A stretch of 64,000 bases of DNA. Origin: Desulfobacterales bacterium. Its GTDB lineage: Bacteria > Desulfobacterota > Desulfobacteria > Desulfobacterales > Desulfosalsimonadaceae. A program made the position numbers and the translations under genes. The DNA lies in the NCBI GenBank assembly GCA_034520365.1, contig JAXHNP010000007.1, positions 62,001 to 126,000 on the forward strand, given 5' to 3'. Shown one piece after another: positions 33,814-42,507 of this stretch; position 1 is the stretch's first letter; each line of letters starts with the position of its first letter. The notes below the pieces were generated by a model. It saw nothing but the letters and a program-made list of their open reading frames with translations, had not been told where the DNA came from and made no database searches.

Positions 33814-36414
33814 ATGATGAAAACAAATTTCCGATGGCTTAATTTGGTTTTAATTGTCTGTATGATCATGGGTTTGAGTGCCCTTCATCCCTGCAACGCC
33901 AAAGCAGCAGATCTCACCGTAGGCAGCTTCTGTACTTATTCCACAATCAGCGCCGCCATTGATGCAGCGAGTGCCGGGGACAGACTACTGATCGAAGGCG
34001 GGGTGACATTTGCCGAAAATCTCATCATCAACAAAAATCTGACCCTGCAAGGCGGGCACGCCGCCTGCGGCAGTGCTTCGTCAGACCCAACGACCATCAA
34101 TGGCGGCGGCAGCGACAAGGTAGTAACCATTGAAGCTAAATCCACTGTTACGTTGGTCAATCTCTATATCACCAATGGTAATGGTATAGGTGGCGGGGTT
34201 TGTGCCTTAACTAGCAGCCAAGTCACTTTGGACAATGTTCGCATCTTCGGCAACACCGGTACCTATGGCGCGGGGCTGTATGTCAGCTCCACCGCCGAGG
34301 TGACCCTCACAAACGGCAGCAATATTGACAATAATACCGCCACCATTGCCGGCGGCGGCGCGCGCGTGTGGGGAATCTTGACCAGTCAGGACACGAAATC
34401 GGATATCAATGATAATTCAGCGCCCCACGGCGGCGGTGTTTCGGTGAAGGGGGGAGAGCTGCACCTTATTGATGCGGATATGAGCGGCAACCAGGCCACT
34501 GCCGCGGATGGCAGGGGTGGCGCTATCTTATTGGAAGAAGGCGCGATCGCCACGATGACGGGGAGGGTCTGGATTTACAATGGGAACCAGGCCTACGACG
34601 GGGCCGGCATTTATGCTGACGATTCCGAGATATTCCTGGGAAAAGTTACCATCGGAGGGAATACGGCGTCAAATGGGGGCGGCGGCATTTACCTAACCAA
34701 CAATAGTTCGCTGTCCGCGTCCAACGCCACAGTCGGCAATGATACTTTGCCCTATGGCAACGAAGCCGCCATGGGCGCAGGTATTTACGCCTCCGGCAGC
34801 ACCGTTGACTTTGGCGGCAATATCTTCAACAATATCGCGACAATTCAAGGGGCCGGCATTTATGCAGAAGACAGCACAATCAATCTGACCGACGTCAACG
34901 TGGGCGGAACCGATGCAAGCCAGGCCAATCAACTGGGACCGGGTGGACACACGGGAGCGGGTCTATACTTTGCAAACGCTACCCAAGCGACGCTCAACAA
35001 CACCGTGGTTTCCGGCAACGCCTTTCAGACCACCGGCTTTGCCTATGGCGGCGGCGCGTATGTATCAAGCGGCAGCCTGTTGACGCTGACCAACAGCACT
35101 ATTGAAAACCATCTGGCGCCTTCAGAAACCGACGGCCGGGGCGCTGGCATATACATCAATGACAGTACGGTCACGGTTGACAATAGCCAGGTCGTATCGA
35201 ACACCGCCGGTCAATCCGGCGGCGGCGTGCGTCTGTGGCAAACCAGCACACTAAACGTCCTAAACGATTCCGTCATTGCCGACAACCACGCGCTAAACGG
35301 CCATGGCGGGGCGATTGCGGCAGGCGATACACCAACCATCAACATCTCTGATGCCACCCTGCTCGACAACAGCGCCGCCACTCACGGCGGGGCGATCTAT
35401 CTGGACGCGGGCACTTTAAATGTCGCATACACCCGCCTGCACGGCAACAGTGCTGCGCGCGGCGGGGCCATCTTTCAAACTGGGACTTCGGCATCGGAGG
35501 TTTCCAACAGCCTGATTTACAGCAACACTGCCACTACCGGATTTGGCGCAGGTATCCGCACCGAGGGTGGCGAGTTCACCCTGACCCATGTCACGCTGGC
35601 CGACAACTTCAACGGGGCGGGATATTCACAGTCTAATACCGAAGGGCATGCTGCAAACAGCATCGCCTGGGGCAATGATGAGGGTGGCTTCTGGATCACC
35701 AGCGGTAATCTCACCGGAACATGCAACATCGACCAGAGCGGAAATGTCGGATCAGCCAGTAATCCCCGTTTCGTGGATGCCGCCAGCGGCGATTTCCATC
35801 TGCTCGGCGATTCTCCGGCCATCGATACCTGCAGCACCGGCCTCTCGCCTGATCTGGATAATATTTCCCGTCCTTTTGGTGACGGCTACGACATGGGCGC
35901 ATATGAGTTCTATGTGGAGCATGCCGTGGAAGCAGTCACCAATCCCGAAGGGGCCGGCACAGTATCCGGCACGGGCACTTATATTTCAGGCTCGACCGTT
36001 TCCGTGACTGCATCAGCCGAGCCCGGATATGTTTTCAGTCATTGGGCGGTTGATAACATGGTCGCCGCCTGCAGCGCTTCGTATTCTTTTCCAGCAACCG
36101 ACGATGTTACCCTTCAGGCTAACTTCAGCCAGGAGCAGAGCCAATACGACATCACTTGCTCTGCAAGCCCCGTGAACTATGGATCCGTGACAGGAGCAGG
36201 CTCTTACAGCCATGGCGCGGATGCAACCGTCAGCGCCTCCCCGGATTCCGGATATGCCTTTGTCCACTGGATCGAAACCTGGGATGGATTTGAGGGAAGC
36301 TGTGTTGTTTCCACGGAAGAAGTGTATACCTTCACAGCAGAAAGAGACAGAAACCTTACGGCAATCATCAGGCCGAAAGCTCTGCCTGGAGTCATGATGC
36401 TGCTCCTGGATTAA
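33814..36414 (+). CDS. secreted right-handed beta-helix protein with LPGVMMLLLD tail
   Basis: 866 aa from the ATG at 33814 (GGAGGGAGGGAGGG upstream; an in-frame ATG at 33754 lacks these features). Signal peptide MKTNFRWLNLVLIVCMIMGL. A long pectate-lyase-like beta-helix follows (LTVGSFCTYSTISAAIDAAS; repeated GAGIYASGS, GGGVRLWQTS, GGAIYLDAGT; to about residue 690), then two InlB-type repeats (GYVFSHWAVDN, GYAFVHWIETW). Ends RPKALPGVMMLLLD. Likely a surface glycan-binding or adhesive protein; no catalytic motif is evident. Confidence 0.9.
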   Translation: MMKTNFRWLNLVLIVCMIMGLSALHPCNAKAADLTVGSFCTYSTISAAIDAASAGDRLLIEGGVTFAENLIINKNLTLQGGHAACGSASSDPTTINGGGSDKVVTIEAKSTVTLVNLYITNGNGIGGGVCALTSSQVTLDNVRIFGNTGTYGAGLYVSSTAEVTLTNGSNIDNNTATIAGGGARVWGILTSQDTKSDINDNSAPHGGGVSVKGGELHLIDADMSGNQATAADGRGGAILLEEGAIATMTGRVWIYNGNQAYDGAGIYADDSEIFLGKVTIGGNTASNGGGGIYLTNNSSLSASNATVGNDTLPYGNEAAMGAGIYASGSTVDFGGNIFNNIATIQGAGIYAEDSTINLTDVNVGGTDASQANQLGPGGHTGAGLYFANATQATLNNTVVSGNAFQTTGFAYGGGAYVSSGSLLTLTNSTIENHLAPSETDGRGAGIYINDSTVTVDNSQVVSNTAGQSGGGVRLWQTSTLNVLNDSVIADNHALNGHGGAIAAGDTPTINISDATLLDNSAATHGGAIYLDAGTLNVAYTRLHGNSAARGGAIFQTGTSASEVSNSLIYSNTATTGFGAGIRTEGGEFTLTHVTLADNFNGAGYSQSNTEGHAANSIAWGNDEGGFWITSGNLTGTCNIDQSGNVGSASNPRFVDAASGDFHLLGDSPAIDTCSTGLSPDLDNISRPFGDGYDMGAYEFYVEHAVEAVTNPEGAGTVSGTGTYISGSTVSVTASAEPGYVFSHWAVDNMVAACSASYSFPATDDVTLQANFSQEQSQYDITCSASPVNYGSVTGAGSYSHGADATVSASPDSGYAFVHWIETWDGFEGSCVVSTEEVYTFTAERDRNLTAIIRPKALPGVMMLLLD

Positions 36415-36427
36415 GGTTAGCCGGAGT

Positions 36428-36560
36428 AAATTTGTTTTATTTTTGAGGCCGGCGCGGTGGCCTGCCCTTCTAAAAAGGCAACACCGCGCTTTTTTTTCGT
36501 CAGCCACCGCGCCGACTGCCCCTCCGATAAGTAGGGGCGGCCACTGCGCCGACCGGCCGT
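36428..36560. repeat. palindromic intergenic repeat, copy 4 (diverged)
   Basis: AAATTTGTTTTATTTTTGAG, GCCGGCGCGGTGGCCTGCCC, then GTCAGCCACCGCGCCGACTG and GTAGGGGCGGCCACTGCGCC arms. Same plan as copy 1 with substitutions. Confidence 0.6.
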
Positions 36561-36680
36561 GCTTACAGCAGAATTCAGCCTTATTAAACAAAACCCTTTA
36601 TCAATTGAACAGGATGATCTGTGAACGCATAAAACATGGCTGCTCGAAAAAAATATTTGAAAAAAATCAAAAAATTATTC

Positions 36681-36708
36681 TTGACATTGAGTTTTTTCGG
36701 GCTACCCT
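36681..36708 (+). promoter_or_regulatory. promoter of the subtilisin-like protease gene
   Basis: TTGACA, 16 nt, TACCCT, leaving a leader of about 165 nt before the ATG at 36879. Confidence 0.5.
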
Positions 36709-36878
36709 TAGAAGTACAAGAGTATAAATCTACTATTTTCTTTCTTGCTATTACTCTAAATTTGCAGCTTCTTCGGCGTTTTTTCCGGTATCAGCCAAAG
36801 AGGATCTCCCCGCCTCAAACAGCCGAATAATGCTTCGCCCCTTGGATTAAATTAAAATTTTCAAAAAGGAGAAGCAGA

Positions 36879-38858
36879 ATGAGATCAGTTACAATATTAT
36901 TTATTGCCATTTGCGTCATCATTTCTTCTTCGGCATTGGCTGCTGACAATACAGCCCCCGCACTTGACCCTTCAATTATAAAAGAAACCGAAGCGAAGGC
37001 CAAACCCAGCCCCCAGGATAAAAACCAGTTCGAAAAACGCGGCATTTTAAAAGATGGGGAATTCATCGAAGATCCAGAACCCAAAAATTACGCACCACGC
37101 GAATTGCTGGTAAAATATAAAACCCTTGTTAACGATGAAACCACGACTGAAGAAAAATATCGAAGGAATTATGGGATTGTTCCAATAAAAAAATTTCGTT
37201 CCATAGGGGTACAGCACGTAAAACTCCCGGAGGATCTCCCTGTTGAAGCAGCTCTTAAAATTTATGAACAGGATCCGGCCGTGGAATACGCCGAACCCAA
37301 TTACATCCGCAAGATTGATGCTACGACACCCGATGATTTGGATAACCGACTCTGGGGTTTGCACAATACCGGACAAAATGTGAACGGGACTGGAGGTACT
37401 GCGGATGCGGATATTGATGCCCCTGAAGCCTGGGACCTATGCACAGGATCCAACGACGTTGTTGTTGCCGTGATTGACACAGGCGTGGATTATAACCACC
37501 CCGACCTGGCTGAGAATACATGGACAAATCCTTCTGAATCAGAAAACGGCATAGATGATGACGGCAACGGCTATGTGGATGATGTGATGGGATGGGATTG
37601 GGTTGATGATGACAATAACCCGATGGACTACAATAATCACGGCACGCATTGCGCCGGCACCATTGCGGCCAAAGGAAATAACAGCGAAGGGATAACCGGT
37701 GTATGCTGGACGGCAAACATAATGCCGCTCAGAAGTCACAGCACATTGGGTGCCGGATCTGACGCCGATATTATTTCAGCCATCCAATACGCTTGTTCAA
37801 ACAATGCGGACATAATCAATATAAGTTCAGGGGGCGAAAGTTATTCCCAAAGTTATAAAGATGCCATATGTGAAAGCTCGGCGCTTGTTGTCTGTTCCGC
37901 TGGAAATTCTGGAAAAGATAATGATAGTGCGCCTCATTACCCGTCCAATTATGAATGCCCAAACATTATCTCAGTAGCAGCCACTGACCAGAATGACGAA
38001 CTCGCCTCATTCTCAAATTTCGGAGCCACTACAGTGGACGTGGCCGCGCCCGGGGTCAACATCTACAGCGGGCACCCGGCAAGACAAACAATATGGAGCG
38101 ATAATTTCGATGACGGCACTCTCGCTCCCTGGGTAACCGGGGGCTCAAGCGGCGGCCCGTTTGGCCTTACATCTTATGTTTATACAACCCCCAGCTTCTC
38201 CTTGACAGACAGCCCCGGTTCAACACTTGATGATTGGGCGTACTACGGAAATAATGACGACCATTATGTCCAGGTTCTTGCAAACAGTAACTTCACTTCC
38301 TATGAAGGCACAAAACTGCAATATCACTTTGTTGGCATATCCGAACCGGGATATGATTTTTTCCGTGTCCGTGTCGGTTCAGGTTCATATGCTATAGCGC
38401 ATGGATTTTCTGGCTACTTCACAGAGGGCTGGCATTTAGGCGTTATAGATATGAAAAGGCTTGAAGCCGAGGGAGACGACAATCTATATGTCCAATGTGA
38501 GTTTGAAAGCGATTATTCCGGTTATAGCGATGGCTTTTATGTCGACACATTTAATATGACAGCGTGGTCACCTAATCCGGCTGATTCCGGGTATAGATTT
38601 GCTAACGGAACTTCCATGGCCGCCCCGCATGTTTCCGGACTTGCCGCACTTGCCAAGGCATACAACATGGCCATGCCCGACACCCAACCCTTAACCAACA
38701 GACAGATCAAATCCGCAATAACCAGAGGTGTCGACCGCATTGCATCATTGAGCGATAAGTTAAAAAGCGGTGGGAGAATTAATGCATATAACACGCTTAA
38801 ACTGATTGAGCAGGGGCCTGCCATGCCCGCAATTAACCTGCTGCTGCTTGAAGACTAA
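36879..38858 (+). CDS. secreted subtilisin-like serine protease (S8) with MPAINLLLLED tail
   Basis: 659 aa. Signal peptide, a fervidolysin-like propeptide (APRELLVKYKTL ... AVEYAEPNYIRKI, residues ~75-145), then the S8 catalytic triad: Asp in AVIDTGVDYNHPDL, His in NNHGTHCAGTIAA, Ser in FANGTSMAAPHVSG. The oxyanion Asn lies in VVCSAGNSGKDN. Unusually, a ~180-aa beta-sandwich-like insert (IWSDNFDDGTLAPWVTGG to FYVDTFNMTAW) separates the Asn and Ser motifs. Ends GPAMPAINLLLLED. It is the only tail-bearing enzyme in the window and might process other exported proteins. Confidence 0.93.
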   Translation: MRSVTILFIAICVIISSSALAADNTAPALDPSIIKETEAKAKPSPQDKNQFEKRGILKDGEFIEDPEPKNYAPRELLVKYKTLVNDETTTEEKYRRNYGIVPIKKFRSIGVQHVKLPEDLPVEAALKIYEQDPAVEYAEPNYIRKIDATTPDDLDNRLWGLHNTGQNVNGTGGTADADIDAPEAWDLCTGSNDVVVAVIDTGVDYNHPDLAENTWTNPSESENGIDDDGNGYVDDVMGWDWVDDDNNPMDYNNHGTHCAGTIAAKGNNSEGITGVCWTANIMPLRSHSTLGAGSDADIISAIQYACSNNADIINISSGGESYSQSYKDAICESSALVVCSAGNSGKDNDSAPHYPSNYECPNIISVAATDQNDELASFSNFGATTVDVAAPGVNIYSGHPARQTIWSDNFDDGTLAPWVTGGSSGGPFGLTSYVYTTPSFSLTDSPGSTLDDWAYYGNNDDHYVQVLANSNFTSYEGTKLQYHFVGISEPGYDFFRVRVGSGSYAIAHGFSGYFTEGWHLGVIDMKRLEAEGDDNLYVQCEFESDYSGYSDGFYVDTFNMTAWSPNPADSGYRFANGTSMAAPHVSGLAALAKAYNMAMPDTQPLTNRQIKSAITRGVDRIASLSDKLKSGGRINAYNTLKLIEQGPAMPAINLLLLED

Positions 38859-38879
38859 ATCAATGCGTTTAAAGATTCC

Positions 38880-39003
38880 ATCTACCCTCTTCTCCCCCTG
38901 GGAGAAGACCGGGTTCCATCTTACCCCCTTCTCCCCTGGGAGAAGGTCGGGTTCCATCTTGCCCCCCTTCTCCCCCTGGGAGAAGGTCGGGATGAGGGTA
39001 AAA
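38880..39003. repeat. tandem CCTTCTCCC...GGGAGAAGG hairpin repeats
   Basis: Three copies of a ~38-bp unit (CTTCTCCCCCTGGGAGAAGG, then TCGGGTTCCATCTTACC) right after the protease gene. A REP-like repeat of this kind is common in proteobacterial genomes and may also act as the gene's terminator. Confidence 0.7.
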
Positions 39004-39077
39004 ATGGTTTAAGTGAATGGCATTAAGATCAAATCAACTCCTTATTAAAAAAAATTTCTTGTTGCGGAGTTTTCAGC

Positions 39078-39109
39078 TTGACATGGCCTCACGATTAAAG
39101 GATTATAAT
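39078..39109 (+). promoter_or_regulatory. promoter of the STN-like gene
   Basis: TTGACA with TATAAT 20 nt later, or GATTAT at 17 nt. About 36 nt before the ATG. Confidence 0.5.
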
Positions 39110-39144
39110 AGTAAATAAAAATTCACACACCAAGATTTTCCATC

Positions 39145-39822
39145 ATGCAAAAATTTTTCATCATAACCCTTGCGATATTGCTTTTTGTGCCGGGATTGAG
39201 TCCGGCAACGCCAGATGAAAAGCTGCGGGAGATTAATAATTCAAACCAAAACAATTTCATATGTATAGACAAAAAAGAACAAACATTTGGCCAAGTGCTT
39301 GAAGATATTGGCCAGCAAACCAATTTAAACATAAAAACCAGGGGGAACGAACCCGCTGTGACCAAGGATATATCCTTTTCAGAAATTTCTTTGAAAGAGG
39401 CTTTAAGCAAAATCCTCAAACTTTACGATGTTCGCAACCATGCAGCCATATACAATTCTGAAAAGGCAACGCTTACACTTTACCTTTTTGAATCGTATTA
39501 CCATATAGCGGGTTTACCTTCTCAGAGTGAAACCCAATCAGATTTGACATTCATAGAACCCTTAACCCAGGAACAAATTGATCAGCTTATCCCGGAAAAA
39601 GAACACGAACCTTTAACTCAGGAACAAATTGATCAGCTTATCCCGGAAAAAGAACACGAACCTTTAACTCAGGAACAAATTGATCAACTTATTCCGGAAA
39701 AAGAACACAAACCTTTAACCCCGGAACAAACGGCTCAACTTATTCCGGAAAAAGAACATAAACCTTTAACTCAGGAACAAATTAATCAACTTATTCCGGC
39801 GGAAATCCCCCCGGAAAGGTGA
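39145..39822 (+). CDS. secreted STN-like domain protein with 17-aa tandem repeats
   Basis: 225 aa. Signal peptide (MQKFFIITLAILLFVPGLSP), then a domain resembling the short secretin/TonB N-terminal (STN) fold (FICIDKKEQTFGQVLEDIGQ, ISFSEISLKEALSKILKLYD). Five 17-aa repeats of EPLTQEQIDQLIPEKEH follow, encoded by nearly identical 51-bp units (about 39559-39800). The repeat region is acidic and helical. It has no tail motif. It could be a periplasmic partner of a secretin or outer-membrane transporter, but no such gene is nearby. Confidence 0.75.
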   Translation: MQKFFIITLAILLFVPGLSPATPDEKLREINNSNQNNFICIDKKEQTFGQVLEDIGQQTNLNIKTRGNEPAVTKDISFSEISLKEALSKILKLYDVRNHAAIYNSEKATLTLYLFESYYHIAGLPSQSETQSDLTFIEPLTQEQIDQLIPEKEHEPLTQEQIDQLIPEKEHEPLTQEQIDQLIPEKEHKPLTPEQTAQLIPEKEHKPLTQEQINQLIPAEIPPER

Positions 39823-39878
39823 TATGGTGCAACATAAACTGACCAATATCCAAAACAATTAAATTTAAGGAGGCTCTC

Positions 39879-40202
39879 ATGAAATCTAACTTTTTTAAAC
39901 TATTAGCTTGCAGTTTTATCGTAACAGCTTTATTTCTTTTTGTTCCTGTCAGCTCATCTTTTGCTGCAGGATATGCTGATGGCACCTGCACTATTGACAA
40001 AGTTGGGGCAGCAGCTAACTATAACTTCGTTTTTGTAACTAACCCTACCGCCGGATATGATAATCAGTGGTTTAAATTGGATAACACCAACAGGAAAGAG
40101 CTCTTAGCGACATTATTAACAGCATATTCCATGAATGCAGAAGTTGAAATATATATTGAAGATGATGGTGCCACCATTTCAAGAATAAGAATGGTTAACT
40201 AA
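39879..40202 (+). CDS. small secreted protein, unknown function
   Basis: 107 aa with a clear signal peptide (FFKLLACSFIVTALFLFVPV, cleavage near SFAAG). The mature part of ~75 aa is predicted beta/alpha (CTIDKVGAAANYNFVFVTNP, ELLATLLTAYSMNAEVEIYI). AAGGAGG precedes the ATG, and a terminator follows at 40299. No tail motif and no family recognised. It lies 57 bp after the STN-like gene and may share its transcript. Confidence 0.8.
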   Translation: MKSNFFKLLACSFIVTALFLFVPVSSSFAAGYADGTCTIDKVGAAANYNFVFVTNPTAGYDNQWFKLDNTNRKELLATLLTAYSMNAEVEIYIEDDGATISRIRMVN

Positions 40203-40298
40203 TAGCTTATTAATAACCACCCGATTAGTCAAATTGAGATGACTTTTGAAGTATTCCCCCGGCCACGGCGATAGCTGCGCCTGTAAATTGTTTTTTTG

Positions 40299-40327
40299 AC
40301 CCCTCCCCCAATTTTGGGGAGGGGTTT
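40299..40327 (+). terminator. intrinsic terminator
   Basis: ACCCCTCCCC-CAATTTTG-GGGAGGGGTTT. Marks the end of the secreted-protein island. Confidence 0.65.
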
Positions 40328-40373
40328 CGGGTTGGGAGCTTACAAAGAAGGACTGGGCATCAAAGCGGAATAA

Positions 40374-41066
40374 CTATATAAAATTTTTCCATAACTGCCT
40401 ATAACGGAACTCTATATTTAAGAGCCACGGATGCCGATCTCTCAAGCTTGAAAGATTGGGGGGTATGTCTTTTTCTCCCAAAACCTCTTCAGATGCTTTT
40501 TTCTGCTGACGATCTAAAGGATTTACCACGTACCAGTTATTAATAAAATTTATTGCTTGATCCCTTATATTTACCGGACTCTCCAAAAAATCGATCATCT
40601 TGTCTAAGTTAAACATTTCCGGCTCATTAATATTTACAGCGAATAGTCTTTTTTGGCGATCTAAAAATTCATAAAAGACCAAGTCGCAAACATAAGCATT
40701 CAATATTCTCCTCTCTGTCCACCCCCATGTTTTTAAGTTGTAGTGCGAGATTATAATTTCATCGATTGAGCGAAATGATGTAATCCATTTAGAGCTTGGG
40801 AATGCAGCGCTAAGGTCATAGGATAAAATATCCGCCGATGGGGACTCCACTTTAATGTATTTAAAGCTGTTTTCTTTGATATAGTCAATTTCCTTGCCTT
40901 CACTAATTTTTTCTTGAAAAATTTTTGATTTCTCATTTTCCCGGTTCAGCATCCTGCCGGGTGTTAGTGAAATGAGGGATTGATAATTTACATTCAATAA
41001 CAAGCGAGTTAATTTTATTACGAACTCACTGCCTGAACGTGGCATTGTAGCAAAAAAAATGTTCAT
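40374..41066 (-). CDS. sulfotransferase-like protein
   Basis: 230 aa. FFATMPRSGSEFVIKLTRLL is a 5'-phosphosulfate-binding loop of the PAPS-dependent sulfotransferase type (PRSGS/T). WITSFRSIDEIIISHYN fits the 3'-phosphate-binding segment. Probably transfers sulfate to a sugar of the glycan made by this locus. GAAGGAGAG precedes the ATG. Cytoplasmic, no signal peptide. Last gene of the minus-strand cluster. Confidence 0.8.
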   Translation of the reverse strand: MNIFFATMPRSGSEFVIKLTRLLLNVNYQSLISLTPGRMLNRENEKSKIFQEKISEGKEIDYIKENSFKYIKVESPSADILSYDLSAAFPSSKWITSFRSIDEIIISHYNLKTWGWTERRILNAYVCDLVFYEFLDRQKRLFAVNINEPEMFNLDKMIDFLESPVNIRDQAINFINNWYVVNPLDRQQKKASEEVLGEKDIPPNLSSLRDRHPWLLNIEFRYRQLWKNFI

Positions 41067-41270
41067 TTACTCTCCTTCTCCTCTTTACACTGCAACACAA
41101 AATTGATCATTCTTTTTAACACTATAAAATGTAGCGGCCTTAACCGATTTGATATTATTAGATGGCAAAATTTAAGCTGTTTTGGGATTGATAAAAAATG
41201 GCGATTGAAAAATAGACTTTTAGCTTTTATCCATCCAAAGATTGGTTTTTATCCCTAGAACATAATTGAA

Positions 41271-42202
41271 TTAATCTATATCTTTATTCTCCATACAAGT
41301 TTCAGTTTTTGCCATATCTGTCACAAGCATTTTATTTTCTTTATTATATCTACTAATTAAAGATTCCCTTTGCTCGCTTGTTAAAAGAAACGGGGCGGGA
41401 TATTCATCCAGTGGGAAGGACTCTTTCAGCACCTTTTGGAATTTATTCCGCTCTTGGGAAGTCAAGTATGGGAATACAATGCCGTAAATTTCCATCGCTT
41501 TGACAGAAAAGCTGGGATTAATTGTTTTCTCATACAATTTGATATCTTTTAAGTCGCTAAATATTTGAAAAAAATCTTGAATAAAATAATCCAAATTTTC
41601 TCTTATTAAACCATAATTTTTGATAATCACACAATCTTCACTAAAATCTGAAACAAAGGGATCCACGACGTTTCGCCAAGATAAACGCTCCAATTTTAAG
41701 CCTTGATAAAAGGACTCAAAGTCATGCTTGGGGCCTTGTTCACGGAAATATTGAAGGTACGAAGACTCTACCAACTCATCTTGATTGCGGATATATAGGA
41801 TAATAGTAGTTTCATAATTCAAGTCAAAAAGGAGCTTCCTTAAAAATTCAGATGCATACCTGGCCTTTGGATACAAGGTTGAAGTATAACCTAATATCGA
41901 ACCCAATAAACGCTCATCCGAGTATATAAAGTTATTATTTTTCAACGCCATAATTCGGCTCTTAAGCGCAATCTCAGCTTCAATACAATCCGCGTCTTCC
42001 ACGACCAACCTGCCAACTTGATATGATTTATGAAGCATTCTGTTGTAAGGCTTTAAAAAATCTTCCTTATAATTTTCTTTAGCCAAGAGAATACGAATAT
42101 TCTCCTCCCCAAGACGCTTTTTGTTATACATTAAGTTTCGCTGAAGATATGAGGACGCTGTTTTATGCGCCCCTATATGGATCCAACACTTTTTTTACTC
42201 AT
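41271..42202 (-). CDS. sulfotransferase-like protein with a frameshifted start
   Basis: The long frame (to 42131) encodes ~286 aa. Upstream, the same frame reads WIHIGAHKTASSYLQRNL, the expected PAPS-binding loop, up to an in-frame TAA in an A7 tract (42190-42196). The only plausible start, ATG at 42202, is out of frame by one base; eight A instead of seven would give MSKKKCWIHIGAHKTASS. So the enzyme is off as sequenced, through an assembly error, a mutation or slipped-strand phase variation. The rest (ETTIILYIRNQDELVESSYL) fits the family. Confidence 0.75.
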
Positions 42203-42507
42203 TAATAGCCTCAAAAAATCATTTACTTTTCAAATCTGGGAATATTGTCAAAATTTGACTCCAATCATGAAAGTCACTACCAACAAGTTGTTGAAAACCT
42301 ATTTTCTATTTAATAATTTAATAATTTAATAATGTATATACCGGATTGCTTTTATTACATAGCTGGTAGAAAAAAACGCCGATTATCGATGAGTGCCAAA
42401 AAAATAAGTAAAATGCCCTATTCATTTGCATCTCCCTTTAGGAGCGCACGCGGCAAAATCATCTTCGGCGATACAATCGTTTCCTATACTTATATCCTTA
42501 AAATCAC
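42203..42507. other. gene-free region
   Basis: About 300 AT-rich bases between two sulfotransferase genes with no recognisable element; it may hold the promoter of the downstream minus-strand gene. Confidence 0.35.

Noticed and set aside
1262-38858. The tail as a PEP-CTERM, LPXTG or type I secretion signal
   Set aside because: No transmembrane helix plus basic end, no Thr-Gly cleavage box with a helix, and almost all carriers have Sec signal peptides, which argues against type I export.
39559-39800. 51-bp direct repeats, CRISPR-like at first sight
   Set aside because: In-frame coding repeats of EPLTQEQIDQLIPEKEH without spacers.
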